DNA of 64,000 nt, from assembly GCA_030737875.1 (NCBI GenBank), contig CM060923.1, positions 35,580,501 to 35,644,500 of the forward strand, in the 5' to 3' direction. Each line of letters opens with the position of its first letter. Position 1 is the first letter of the stretch. The DNA comes from Allium sativum (taxonomy: Eukaryota; Streptophyta; Magnoliopsida; Asparagales; Amaryllidaceae). Position numbers and translations under genes: made by a program. Positions 1 through 12,647 of the stretch are shown here, one piece after another. The notes below the pieces were generated by a model. That model had not been told where the DNA came from. It ran no database searches and saw nothing but the letters and a program-made list of their open reading frames with translations.

Positions 1-353
1 GACCGATCATAAACTAATTATACTTTATTCCCTAGTGGTCAGAACATTCTAAAATTTTAATATGTTGTTCATAGGGATGTGAGACATGTCCATGATTTTT
101 ACTAAAATAACTTGTGATCATTTTTCTCTTGAGTTTAATGTTTTGGCAATAACTTTTGATAGGGATCGACTCAGGTACTAAGATTAATCTCATTAGATTG
201 GTTGGTGGTATATTATTCCATAGAGTGTCCACATGAAGAATTTGGTTTAGCGATTTGGGAGGAATCGCTTTTTTAAGTTTCAACTTTTGTTAGGCAGGCG
301 GATTGCAACTAATGGGAAAATTAGTCAAATCTATTAGACTAATAATATGTAGA

Positions 354-363
354 TATAAAAAAA
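354..363 (+). promoter_or_regulatory. TATA-like box of LTR-like region W
   Basis: The sequence TATAAAAAAA is followed within about 30 bases by a leader-like stretch containing CTAGGGTT and AAACCCTAA, words common in plant 5' leaders and LTR R regions. Function is inferred from composition and position only. Confidence 0.3.
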
Positions 364-999
364 GGGGTCTAGGGAGAGAACTAGGGTTACTCTCTTCATT
401 CTAACTATAGGTTAGGCCTATGTGATTCTCCGGTTCAACCTAAAACCCTAATTCTCCATTCTTTTCATACAAATTCATCGTAGATTGCATGTAGAAGATA
501 GATCAACATCAAGAGAAGTTAGATCACATCAAATTGCATCAAATTCGAAGATTATCATCATTGTCCAGATCTAATCACGATGGATTTAAATTGAATTGTG
601 GATCAGATGAGTGATAGATATCTCTCGCATGGAAATTACAGATTGTATGGGTAAACTAGGATCAAATTCATATGGTACATGCTAAATTTACCCTGGATCT
701 AATCACATATGTTTAACTCAGATATATACGTCTTAAGGTAACCTAATTTGATCATGTTAACTGGATAATTGTTAGATTAATCATCTTTATTCATATGTTA
801 GATCCAAATCATGTTAGATCTTATGTTTATTATATGTTTATGCCATAATTGTGACATGTTCATGTTTATATGATCAATATTGTATGAATTGATGTTTGTT
901 TTGATTGAATTGATTGCATTGTTTGAGTTATTTGTTAGAATTGGTTATCGTAGATCTTAGGATTGAAGAACAGAGCAAATCCGAGGTCTGAATGATCGG

Positions 1000-1495
1000 A
1001 TTCTGACGAAACTTTGTGAAGGAGCTTTGGAGGGTGCCGGTATGGTGCCTAAAAAATTTCATCTGAAAATAACATAAGATTCTGGAATGGTACCGGTCCA
1101 TAAGGGATGGATCTCCTGCTAGTCCGGTCCATCTCTTTTCAGTCTGGTCCATAGGATGGACCTCTTGGAGGTCCATCAAAATTCAACGGATTTAAGCGAA
1201 ACTTGGAGGGGAAGATTTGGAGGATGCGGGGGGGGGGGGGGGGGGGTGTCCAAGAATTTTTACTTGAAAATTCATTAAGGCTGTCGACTAGTACCTATAC
1301 CTCAAATCAATAAGGATTGACTTGTTTTTTTGGTTTGCAACATCTAGGGACTTCAAGGAAGCTATCAGATAAAATTTGAGCCAAAAATAACCTAAGACTA
1401 TGGACCGGTACCGATCCATAGGGAATGGATTTCCTGCCAGTCCGATCTATTTCCTTCCAGTCCGGTCCATAGTGATGGACCTTGTGGAGGTCCAT
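1000..1495 (+). repeat. Degenerate duplication of a 'CCGGTCCATAGG' module
   Basis: Two related blocks, near 1092-1177 and 1402-1493, each hold several copies of a word like GGTCCATA(A/G)GG(A)TGGA and end in GGAGGTCCATC/G. Each block is preceded by a similar lead-in with GAAACTT and an A/T-rich AAGAATTTT-like or TAAAATTTG-like segment. The pair looks like an old local duplication of roughly 300 bp inside an LTR-like region. Confidence 0.6.
1228..1246 (+). repeat. Poly-G run of 19
   Basis: Nineteen uninterrupted G residues lie between ATGC and TGTCC, inside the duplicated module. Such a run can form quadruplex structures and is prone to slippage, so its exact length in the assembly may be unreliable. 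Confidence 0.9.
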
Positions 1496-3079
1496 GCCAT
1501 TTACTCATTTGGACACGAAATCTTAGCTATAGAAAGATGAGGTCCTAAGAAGACTATGGTGCAAGTTTGGTTGGAATTTTATAGGCCGAAGTATGATCGT
1601 TCGAGTTCTCATAGATGGAACGATAGAGAAAATTATCAGGGCAAGTTAGATTTCAGGACTTGACCAGAAGGAAGTAGGGCTATTTGGAGCTTATTAGTGA
1701 AGATAGATTGTGAAAGCTTCTATGGGATGGAAGTGGTTATCAACGAGGTGATATTTCTTTGATCGTGAACTCGAGACGAAAGTGGTTGAAGCTTAATTTA
1801 GGTACAACTGTCGTGGGACAATGCAATAAGGTGATAAACCGACTCAAGTGGGACTTGAGCTCGTAAGATAACGGGTTGATTCGGGTGCGACTCAAGCACA
1901 AGAAATAATGGATTAATTCAATTAAGACTCAAACTAAAGAATGAAGTCATCGAGGATGGCTTGGATATTATAAGTGCCAAGGAATCGTCTATAGTCGAAG
2001 ATTCAAGCGGACGCAAAGCAGGGATATCGTAGGAGCTCCTATTAGGATCTGAGAGATCGAGTATCTTGGATCGCTTGGGGAGTGATCTAGTTGTCTTAAA
2101 GAGGTAAATGTATGTGGGTCGTGCAACAATTTGACTAGTACTAGGGTTTCCATGAGCCCTTGATGGATGGTAACTGCAGTCATTCGATATCAATGCATTC
2201 GAGGCTATAGTCAGTGATAGCTTGTTTATTGCTTGTTATGAATGCTAGGGTTGCTTTTTTTTACTCTTCTATTTCTTCTGGGTAGGCTATCACCACAGGA
2301 CATTAAGGAGAAGTGGTATTGGGAATCCTATTTTGACTTGTGTCTATTTTGTGCACTTTAAGCATATTATAATGAGATTATTATGTGCTAACTCTATGGT
2401 TGTAGGGACAACTCAGTTGAGATCAGAACTATCTATTATCATATTATCCTATTTAACCGTTGATAATTATTTTTATCGCTCACTAAGAATGTTGTACGAC
2501 TCAAGGTTTTCCGTCTCGTCTTATTACCTTGGACTACTCATTGATGTAATTGATGAGTAGACCAAGTGGCAGGTTACATGTTTCGTGGCGCTGATGTTGT
2601 ATGGTGACGAGTAGGAGGCTGGCATATTATTATATATTATTGTATTACTTTTTCGTTGTTTTGTTGAGGGACTCTGAGGGATGTAGTTAGGCATATTTTA
2701 TTTAGATAGTCATCCTGGGATGTATTGTACCTGAGATTTTATGGTTTATGGAGATGAGATCTTCTGTTCTCCTATGCTTTACAACTATATCTTGTTGTAT
2801 ATTTTATTATTATATGTTATCCATGCGCTCTGAGTTATACGACAGGTTCTATTTCATGATCAACTACTTTGGATATGTCCTATATCGGCTGACACGATGG
2901 ATTAGAGTAGGAGGAGTGGGGCGGTCATCACAAATTACACACGATGACTTATCACCATATATAACTAGTGCTTTCCAAATATAAATTATTATACTATACT
3001 TAGATAGAACTTTTCGTATATATTTGAAGCCTTTAAACCACTATATAAATTGATACGAAAACCAAGAGTCGGGCTTTAT

Positions 3080-3830
3080 AACTACTTAACACCCTATTAA
3101 TAAGGCGGCGGGTTTTATAGCCACTTATAACCTCATGCACAATAAAATACATACAGTTGATCCCTTTGATCGCCTAAGGCCCATGGCAGATCCATTGATC
3201 ACTCAATACCTTATTATTTGGTTTACAACATGCTATTATAAATTAGATGACACTAGCATCTAAGTCCTACTAATTTAAGGCTTCCATCATTCATACATAT
3301 CCCAACCCCACGTAAGGCTAGAGGTAGTAAACAGTCACTTATTACCTACAGTCCAGGTATATGACTAACCATCATTTATGACCTTCTCCTGATGGACCCC
3401 TATGTTACTATAAAGATGGCCTTATTAGATAATTCCCAGTTCACTTAATACTTCCCGCAGGATAGGAAGACCTATGATACTTCCATAGCAATCATTTAAT
3501 ACCATATGCCAAGGCGGACTCTGACCCAATCACTTACTACCAAGAGGAAGCGGACTATCACGGAGATTACACAATTTCATATCCAATTAACCATTTAGTA
3601 CTTCTTATTTATATGGAAATAAGCTATCTGGTCACTTAATACCAGATAAGGGGGGATCTTATGACTCTACCTCATAAGAGGAAAAGGTGAATCAAATCAC
3701 TTAATACCCAATAGACGGATCCCACTAATTAATACCTCTAATTCCAAAGTAGGCTGTGCTATTAAGTTATTCCTTTAGGTTTCTTCTTTCTGAAGGGAGG
3801 CAGGGCCTTATAATGACTTAATACCTCTAA
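3080..3830. repeat. Array of interspersed CACTTAATACC-like words
   Basis: About eleven copies of a word close to CACTTAATACC occur at irregular 30-110 base spacing (for example near 3087, 3119, 3336, 3439, 3493, 3531, 3634, 3698, 3815). The segments between them are often G-rich. This is a degenerate array inside the X LTR. A comparable array of related words on the other strand occurs in the LTR of Element 5 (near 55500-55700). Confidence 0.6.
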
Positions 3831-6001
3831 CACTTGAAGTAGACCTTTAGGATAAATTCACATTACATAAATAATTATTGATTATCATGTGTTCCTATGG
3901 TTAATGATATCTCACATCAGTTGTAAATATATCCGGCTGATGAAAAGTGCAAACTTCCATCGGATAACACAAATGACCTCGCTTCATTAACCTACCAAGT
4001 CCAATTCCTATATTAACTAAAGATATTTTTCCTATAATTAAATTAGAAATAAGACAAGGATGATTTTCCTAAGATTCACAACTCCAAGTTTATTTTTATT
4101 TATTTATTGGATGTAGTATTAACTATGATAATTAATACCCAAGTTCCTCGTTAATTCAATTAATTACTATAATTGTCACACACATTAATGACTGTAACGG
4201 TTACGTTTCCCCAGGCAATGGTCATAGCCATTAATGACCATAACAATAACTTTTCCTAAGGCAACGAACAACCTCTTAATTGCCATTAATACCAGCCCCG
4301 TTTAATCAAATTAATTCTATTTGTATAACTCCCATTTATTTGACTATTATAATTTAACTTATTAGTTCATGTATATATAATATGTAAATTTATTATATTA
4401 ATTTGCCAAATTGGAGTTACAACATTTATTCCCTGTTCATTTTGAATTGTAACATTTTGATATTTATCCCCCGCACAACATTCTTGGTTAGATCTTCATT
4501 TTCATTTAAGTTAATTGTAACCTTTTGAATTACAGTAACTAGCTCCACGTATATTGCTAATAAGTATAATTGTTACAAACATTTTGTTTCTCTTCATTAC
4601 AGGAATTATCACAACATACCTGTCATAAATAGAAAACATTCAAATTTATAATTTACGTTTACCTAAGTAATAATAACAACATTATTTATGTATATTTCGT
4701 ATGGATGGAATTATATATATAGTTATATATATATTGCATGATATTTACGTAGCACTAATTATATCAAATTATTATTATTTTTACATTCTAGTCCAATCTA
4801 ATAACTAAAAAAACTTTCTATGTTCAGTCTTATTGAGATTCAAACTCTCATAAAAGGTTATTTATTGTAATTCTTGTAAGTTTTTCCCAAATAATAAAAA
4901 AGAGGAAATATTGACATTTTTCGAAATCACAAGAAACATGGAATATTTTATTTGGAACAAGGACATAAACTACGTACAAACTATGTGAATTTACACATCT
5001 CTTCCTATATGTTTTATTAATATTTCAAGTATATCCCTAACAATGCCTTTTTATTAAAAAAGAACAAAAAGTGCTAATATTACAAAAATCAAGCAAAGAA
5101 CCCAAACAATACCAAACACAAATAGATTTATAGTTCAAGATATAAATTTATACAAATCGTATAAATTACACCCATTTCTGCAAATTTGAAATAAACAACT
5201 ACACAAATCTAATAATACTTGGGGACTAATTTGCAGATTTAAGGTGTAATCAATTACCACAAGATACAAGAAAGAATTATAGGTAGAGTATGAATATTCT
5301 AACTGAAAATGCTATAAATGGGTATCATATTTTAGGCATATGAATCTAGATTAACAAAAACAAAATAAATTGGGTATTACAAACAATGAATCGATTTCCT
5401 TCTAACCTGAAAGCTATTCCAAAATCCAAATCTGAACACTGCTTTTAGATTTATATTTCCAAATCCCCACAGATCTATAATATTTATAAAAAGGGCACAG
5501 TCATACATATTCAGATTTATAGTTCTGGAAAAAGATTGGAAAAAGGAAAAGAAGTTTACTTAATACACAGAAACAACCTCTATTCATCTTTCTGCACTCG
5601 TCTTCTCCAATTATTATTTGTTTGAAAGAAAACTAATTTATATTATAGAATATTTGAAAGGGATCAGAGAACTGGAAGTGTCAGAGCATCGTTGTTGCCT
5701 CCAAAAAATTTAATCAAAGAGTAAGGGGTCTAGGCCTTTATTTATTGGCATTCAACTGAACAAAAACATTTAGATTTGTTTCGATTAAAATTTTCCCATG
5801 TAATAATAACATTATAGTTAAAACCCAAGCCGCCACAAGAAGTGGCGACTAGTAGGTCGGATGGGGCAGTCAACCGCCTAAGTCGACCTATCTCCTATGG
5901 AGAAAGGTAGTTGATGATAATATTAATTACCATTTTAGATATATTTAGTTGGCTAAGTATTTCCCATCCATTTTCGAATTTTCCATAACTTTTTCCGTAC
6001 A

Positions 6002-6006
6002 GACTC
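6002..6006. repeat. Target site duplication, left copy, Element 1 (GACTC)
   Basis: GACTC directly precedes the left LTR and is repeated at 20425-20429 directly after the right LTR. Confidence 0.92.
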
Positions 6007-9000
6007 TATGACGACCCCAAACACCGTTCCACGGTGGCAAGGGTAATCTTTGGAATATAACACATAAACAGATCACAACAGAATAGAAATAAATAAATAC
6101 ACCAGATAATGTACAATAGAATACACTGGATAAACATAATCATCAGAGTTACACAGTATACATGATCATACTTCGTGAAAGATACAGTTCAGCTTTACAT
6201 AAAATCTCTACAGCGGAAACAAAACATAATATGTACAACAGGAGGTGAACAACATAAAAAAAAAGAAGTGATAGAATCCAGTTTCAGCTCCAGCTATCCA
6301 GAAAGAGCCTGCTAAAACCTAAATACAAGGCTACCAGTGTAGAAATAGGGGCACCTGAGTTTGCAAGTGAAAAAAACTACGAGTCAGTCATGGGACTAGT
6401 ATGAGAAATCTACTTAACATATTTTACGATAAGGCCAATCACAGGACCACGCCGCTAACGCGGAACGGGTTTACTTCATTGGATTGCCAGTGCTTTAAAA
6501 CAAGTAAATCTTTTAAACATCACAATGCTTTTTATAAAAATGAAGCCATTATAAGACTCAGTTCCCATCACACAATGCAATGCAAACCGGAGGATAAAGT
6601 TTTACCTTATAATGGCCAAAATATGCTTGATACGAATAGAACAAAAGCATTTTATATTATTACTTGTGTTTATATGTTTCAAAAACAATTTCAATCATAA
6701 GTATCAATCATAGATGGCATGGGTATGATATATCATGTCGCCATATATAGGTATACAATCAAAACCGCACAATGTCGTATTTGGAAATTGAATTTCCATC
6801 ATAAACCATGGCAAGGGATTGTCCTTACTGCTTCGAGACGCTCTAGCCCGCCCCTCAGGACCCAGTCTCAGGTGGGCCCTTGGATCATCAGGGCCTATCT
6901 GCACGAAGTGGAGTAAAATGCCTGAACACTGCGTTTCCCCGACCTATGGGCGTCAACTGGTCATATACTGACCAAACTATCGGCCCAGGAGCGACCGATA
7001 TAACCGAGGCGCCTCGCTATCCATCATCAACATAAGTAAAATGCCCGGGCATGTAAAACCGAAAACACCACTCCTAGATAGAAGGAAACGCAGGTCCTCC
7101 CTGAGGTCCTCTCCCGTTTCTGGCTCATACTGGGGTGTGAGGCTCGCGAAACAACGCTAAACACAAAGCTAGCTATTTAAAGTCGTGCTTTGATCATCAA
7201 CCACAAAGCTCTGCTTTTCAACAAAAGCTTTGATCACAGCATCTCTGCATGCCACGTTGCCAATCTAAAACGTTAGACACACATCCATTTACAAGTCCGT
7301 TCTGGGTCTGAACGAAACCGGAGGATCTTTATTCCTCACACATCTGAACGATCAATAAGTACGTCCGGACGACCACCACTGTAACCCCTTCAGGGCAGCA
7401 ACTCCCATCCAAGGCATCAGTAGCCACTCATCCGACCTGAAGATCATCGGTCTTGCACCGTCTTCATATCTTCGACTTCTAACCGTCGATCAAATATTTG
7501 AAATGAGAATTAACTTGGCCTTTTCAAATAATCCATGTATATTTAGAATTCAAATCAATTCATTTCAATGGTTAAATTATTCGACATCCATAATTCAGTT
7601 CGTTAATGTAATTTTCACGTCAAACACATTCAACCATCAAATATCCAATAAACCGAGTAAATTCAGTTTATTTCCATTCCATATCGTTTATAATATTTTA
7701 CAACGATTTATCGCTATTTTTATTCATTTAAAAACAACCAATTTATATAAACGATGCTTCAGGCCATAACGCGACCATAGCACTATTTTTCTTCAGAATT
7801 GATTTACACATATCTGAAAATCTAACCGTTGGATCTTTACAAATTTTATATCATTAGAAAGATCATTTCAAAGCGGACCCAACGGTTACTGTTTTCGGAA
7901 AATCCGACGGTCGGATCTCCCGGTACAATCATTTGAAGTTATGATTTCAAAATACGAACTGCAGCATCGTTATTCGATTTATTTTAATAATATATATATA
8001 TATATATAATCCATTCTGGCGCTGTTTTCATTCAAATTTGAATTAAACATTCTAGACAATCCAACCGTTGGATCTTTATAAAGTTGGTGTCATTGGAAAG
8101 ATATTCCCAAAGCGAACCCAATGGTTTCGGTTTCGGGAAAATCCGATGGTCGGATCTCCCGCAATAGTCGTTTGAAATCACGGTTTCAAAATACGAATTG
8201 CAGCTTCGTTATTCGATTTATTTTAATTATATTTATATATATATAAATATAATCCGTTCTTCGATTTCAAAACCATTTCATTTCATATGGGTGGTAAAAA
8301 TGATATTTTTATCCAACAAATATATATTTCAACACATGACCATTTTTAACACTTCAAATATATCATAAAAATGTGATTTTTATTGTTAAAACAATTTATT
8401 TCAAACACGATTAATTTAAATACTTCATATTGATGATAGAAATATGATTTTTATTTGTTAAAACAATTCATTTCAAAAATGAAGATTTTTAGCTATTCAT
8501 ATATATTTCAAAAATGTGATTTTTATTTGTAAAACAATTTATTTCAACAATGAATATTTTTCTATACTTCGTACATACAATAAAAATGTTATTTTTATCG
8601 TTCTAACCATTTTATTTCATTCATTCGATAAAAATGTTATTTTATTGTTCAAACCATTTTATTTCATTCATTCGATAAAAATGTTATTTTTATCGTTCTA
8701 ACCATTTTATTTCATTCATTCGATAAAAATGTTATTTTTATCGTTCAAACCATTTTATTTCGTTCATCACATGAATATATTTCAATACATGAATATAAAT
8801 CAAACACTGAAATATTTTAGAAAATTTCGGCAGCATAACGGCAGGGTAGTTATAACCGGCACCGTCCCGAGTACGGCTCCTCGCTCTACCTTAAAGCCTC
8901 GCAGCTTTTGACAATGGGGATTTCAATATCTAGTTCGTACGCAGACGAATTTTCCCATATACTAATCCTATTGGGATTTCAACCACAATCAATCATTTCC

Positions 9001-9938
9001 AATTAACCATTCGTGATATTCACCAAATTTCACATCAACCAAATCCAAACAATATCACAACCAATATATATATATATATTTAATTTCTTTAAATCCAAAA
9101 ATACTCTTCTCCATACGTACTCCAATTCAAACCCAACGACTGTCGCCCCTAGCTAAATACCCCCATTCCGAACACAATGGGATATGTTTCGTAGGCCCAT
9201 TCGACTGTTTCAGTCTGTTTCTCTTCAAATTAAAATATAAAACATTCAATATTCGATTTGAACGTACATTTCAATTTGCCGGGGCCACAAACAGATCCCA
9301 AAAATTTTAGAAAAAAACCTAGCTATGTTTTGACGATACGGTCCTAATAAAACTAGTTTTGTTGAATTCTGAGACCGTTTGAAAAATGGCCATTTTCTGG
9401 TTGATCCAATTTGACTGTAATCAACCAAACACATTTTCCTTTGCCACGCTCACATATTAACTTCAAAAATTATGGAATTTCAAACCTAGCAATAATTTGG
9501 CATCCCGGATCCAATAAAAGTGGTTTCGTCAAAAACGGAGGTCGTTTGCAAAATGGCTATTTTCAAGGGTTATATAAACTTCATAGCGACCTTTCTGAAA
9601 ATTCATTTGGCCATAGCTTTTGATTCCCGCTACGAAATTTCGATTTTTCAGTTTCATTAGAAAGATAATCATAAATAGATTTAAATATTTTTAGTTTCAC
9701 TAAAATCCGTTTTATTTTGTACCCGGTACTGTCAGTCAAAGTTTGAATTCAAATTTTGAAACTACCGCACCATTTCAGGCCTTGTTTATAATTAAAATAA
9801 ATATATTTATTTTCGAACATCGATTCAAATAGCCTTTTGGTCGTTATTATTTAAAATAATTTATTTTAAATATTCAAAATCCCCTAAAATAGCCAAATTA
9901 AAATTTTTAAATTGGTTCAGATTTTCCGGGTTGTTACA
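6007..9938 (-). repeat. 3' LTR of Element 1 (left copy)
   Basis: This 3.93 kb LTR begins (plus strand) TATGACGACCCC where the partner has TGTGACGACCCC, so its terminal TG has become TA. It ends GGTTGTTACA. It lacks about 0.87 kb present in the partner at about 18676-19547; the gap lies between (TA)n runs. Reading frames inside it (for example 8516-8701, 8729-8911) come from minisatellite or LTR sequence and are not genes. Confidence 0.92.
8579..8767. repeat. 48-bp minisatellite, four copies, in Element 1 left LTR
   Basis: The unit of 48 bp contains GATAAAAATGTTATTTTTATC followed by CATTTTATTTCATTCATTCG. Four copies are visible here and five in the partner LTR at 18148-18388. Each unit contains a near-palindrome, GATAAAAAT...ATTTTTATC. 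The repeat also creates false 16-residue periodic reading frames. Confidence 0.85.
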
Positions 9939-9951
9939 ATCTCCCCCACTT
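9939..9951 (-). other. Polypurine tract of Element 1
   Basis: On the minus strand this reads AAGTGGGGGAGAT, directly before the LTR start TGTAACAACCC. It would prime plus-strand DNA synthesis. The same core precedes the LTRs of Elements 2 and 3. Confidence 0.9.
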
Positions 9952-11050
9952 AAAATCTTTTCGTCCCCAAAAAGGAACGAAATCGAAAGTTGTTTTAATT
10001 AGCCAACTCAACTTTCATTTTGGCTTTCGTTCTTCAACTTTTCAGTTTCAAAGAATTTTCTAATTCTTCAAAAATTTGGCTAATACCCTAATTTTTCGAA
10101 AAATTTCGCCATAACCTCCTTTTTACGAGGAGGGGTTTTGGAAATTTATTGGGCCGTATTAGGTACCCAATAAATCCTAATAAGCATACACATATTTATA
10201 GTGATATATTACGTTGTCCATAAGGGAGTGTGTATAGATCATAACTCAAGAGAATAAATTCTCGTAACCCTATAAATGGTTTTTGTGCCTTAATGACCAG
10301 AGAGACGTGTTTATTGTCATCTCCAGACCCGTGTGGGTTTTTTTTATTAATCTGGCAATTTACCGTTACATTTTATATAGTCCATATCAGTCATCGGTTC
10401 AACCTGTAATATATAGTCATCGCCATACAAGCCTCTCGCTCGTATGGTAAATCTTCCACCTCATCACATAAGCTCCAAATGCTTATGTGATATATGATGA
10501 AGTATGTTGTCTTCAAAAAGTATGCCATGTAATGTAGTTCGAAATTAATTGTTACTATCCTATGGTGACATTTATTATTACACACAGAACAACCAGCACT
10601 CCACATCCAATGGCATTCACAGTAGTTGATATAGTAATAAAATTGCACATCCAACTCATTAAGGTTTACCTATTTGTCGGGAACGCAAATAAATTCTTTA
10701 CTCAACAGCTAATCCATTTACCTATTCAAACATATATAATGTACATGCATATATTTCTATCTATTTATAAATCAGTTCAATACTTGATTTACTTGCATAA
10801 ATTTAACTACATTCTCTTATCGATTAATTCAATTATTTCTAATATTATGATTAATCAAATTCTTAATCGCAAACACAAACAACAATCAATTTATTTTTAG
10901 CCCTTTCAAATATATAGCAATTAATTCGTATCTCTTTTGAAATTATTCAGACTATATGATTAAAAATTCTACATCCATGAAAAGGAAACAACAACAAAGT
11001 AGAGAACAAAATGGAAATGCAAAATATGGTAAATGTACCTTGCACCAGAG
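9952..11050 (-). other. Untranslated 3' interior of Element 1
   Basis: About 1.1 kb between the end of the pol frame and the polypurine tract. It contains the GGGGACGAAAAGATT sequence (minus strand) that commonly precedes gypsy polypurine tracts. I see no further gene; short frames such as 10391-10654 and 10562-10900 are AT-rich and without motifs. Confidence 0.7.
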
Positions 11051-11425
11051 TTAATCAGAGATATCCACCCTGCACTTGGGATAGGCTTTCTTAATGCTCT
11101 CCTCAGTTTCCCAAGTACAGTCTCGCGGGTCTCCACTCCATTACACTTTGACTAAGTGAACCTTCTTGTTCCTCAGCTCTTTTGTTTCTTTGCCAATAAT
11201 CTTTAGCGGCTCTCTTCTCACAGCCAATTCTGGAGTAATTTCCAAATCCCATTGCGCGGCTTCTTCCACGATCAAGTCTGGATCATGCACATGCTTTCGA
11301 AGTTGAGATACGTGAAATACATCATGTACTCCAGGCAACCAGTCTGGTAATTGAACCCTATAAGCGAGAGTTCCAATCCATTCTTGAATAGGAAACAGAA
11401 CAATAAATTTAGGTGCTAATTTCCT
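11051..11425 (-). pseudogene. Integrase C-terminus and chromodomain-like tail of Element 1
   Basis: After a frameshift near 11430 the sequence reads LPGVHDVFHVSQLRKHVHD (the conserved DVFHVSxLRK motif), then an acidic/basic linker and LRNKKVHLVKV, TAA, WSGDPRDCTWETEESIKKAYP. The final part, KVxWSxxxxxxxTWExExxxxxxYP, is the shape of the divergent (CR-type) chromodomain that chromoviruses use to reach heterochromatin. An in-frame TAA at 11141 interrupts it. Confidence 0.8.
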
Positions 11426-11630
11426 TGTTTTTACCGAACTGGATTACTCCTCTCATCGGAGATACCTACAAACACACATAGTCGCCAACAACGAATGATA
11501 AATCTCTTCTTCTCTTATCTGCATAGCTCTTCTGCCGGCTTTGAGCGGCTAGTAATTGTTTCTTAACGAAATCGACTTTCTCCGCAGCTTCGCGAATCAT
11601 ATCGTGTCCCAACACAAGTCTATTGCTAGG

Positions 11631-12110
11631 TTATACCCAACAAGCAGGAGATCGGCACAGTCTACCATACAATGCTTCGAATGGTGACATTGTCAAGCTC
11701 GCTTGGTAGCTGTTGTTGTATGAGAACTCGACCAAATGCAAATGGTCTTCCCATGATCCGCCAAAATCAATAACACAAGCCCGCAATAAATCTTCTAGAA
11801 TAAGATTCACCCTCCCAGTTTGGCCATCTGTTTGAGGATGATAAGCGGTGCTCAAGTTCAGTTTCGTTCCCAATTCTGCTTCGAATGCTTCCCAAAACTT
11901 ACTAGCAAAAATTGGGTCATGATCGCTAACTATACTCATGGGAACTCCATGGAGTTTAACAATTTCTTTAAAATAAATCTGCGCCAAACTCTGAGCGGTT
12001 CTATTAGATCTGACAGGTATGAAATGGGCGGTCTTCGTGAGACGATCTACGACCACCCAAATACTGTCGTTTCCTTTCCTAGTCCTGGGCGAACCATCTA
12101 TGAAATCCAT
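11631..12110 (-). pseudogene. Integrase catalytic core (rve) of Element 1
   Basis: This 159-residue frame carries the DDE integrase core: MDFIDG with the first Asp, VDRLTKTAHFIPV, VSDHDPIFASKFWEAF with the second Asp, and AYHPQTDGQTGRVN, where the third catalytic residue should be Glu (QTERVN). The Glu is Gly, so strand transfer would be abolished even without the stops. SYNNSYQASLTMSPFEALYGRLCRSPACW follows, as is usual, then a TAA. Confidence 0.9.
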
Positions 12111-12116
12111 AGAAAT

Positions 12117-12635
12117 CTATTCCCACTTCCCACCTGGAACTTCCAACGGTTGCAACAATCCGACGAGTTTCTGCTGATCGCTTTTGACTTGCTGACAAGT
12201 AGCACATCGGCTAACGTACAAGGAAATGTCTCGTTTCATAGATCTCCACCAGAAAGTGTGTTTGATATCATTATACGTGTTTCTCACTCCTAGATGGATA
12301 CTAAGTTTGGCTTTGTGACATTCATCCAATACTTCCCTCCGGGGTTCAGGAATGTTTGAAACACAAATCCGACCCTTTAACCTCAGAATCCCATCGTTAT
12401 CAATCTGAAAACTCGAGGGCTCACCTTTCTGAATTCTCTCTCCGATCTTCTGAATGAAGTGATCGTCCTTCTGAAGAGTAGATATGTTATCAATCAATGA
12501 AGGCGTGATGATAAGACTGGCGATGATTACATTCTTTTTGCTGAGCGCATCAGCAACAACATTAGCTTTCCCCAGAGTATATAAAATATCCATATCATAT
12601 GCCGCGAGAAATTCTAACCAACGTTGTTGCCTCAT
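12117..12635 (-). pseudogene. RNase H end and integrase zinc domain of Element 1
   Basis: The 172-residue frame starts with MRQQRWLEFLAAYDMDILYTLGKANVVADALS, the end of RNase H and the linker. It then has the integrase HHCC zinc domain (ECHKAKLSIHLG ... CATCQQVK) and LLQPLEVPGGKWE. The usual HPG is HLG here. A TAG stop falls just before ISMDFIDG in the same frame, where CAG or CAT is usual. Confidence 0.88.
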
Positions 12636-12647
12636 ATTCAGATCCTT

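Larger units (their letters stand above)
1..2932 (+). repeat. LTR-like region W (gypsy-type, partial)
   Basis: No credible protein-coding gene is visible. The right edge reads GGGGCGGTCATCACA, which resembles the 3' ends of the other gypsy LTRs in this window (GGGGTGTTACA, GGGTCGTTACA). A TATA-like site near 354 lies about 2.6 kb before that edge, the same spacing as in the LTR of Element 5. No primer-binding site follows 2932, so this is either a solo LTR or a truncated element; its left boundary lies outside the window or cannot be recognised. The strand is inferred only from the end motif and the TATA position. The short reading frames here show no family motifs. Confidence 0.4.
2933..6006 (-). 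repeat. Left part of old gypsy LTR (X), split by Element 1
   Basis: This AT-rich region has no coding sequence. It continues, after removal of Element 1 and one copy of GACTC, into 20430-20579, which ends in GGGGTGTCACA followed by a pyrimidine tract. That is the mirror image of an LTR start next to a polypurine tract, so X is a minus-strand LTR. The joined pre-insertion sequence reads through CCGTACAGACTCCGTTTGG without a break. The left boundary of X is uncertain; 2933 is simply where the W-type end motif stops. Confidence 0.55.

Noticed and set aside
11820..12293. 157-residue plus-strand frame
   Set aside because: It is antisense to the integrase of Element 1 and has no motif of its own.
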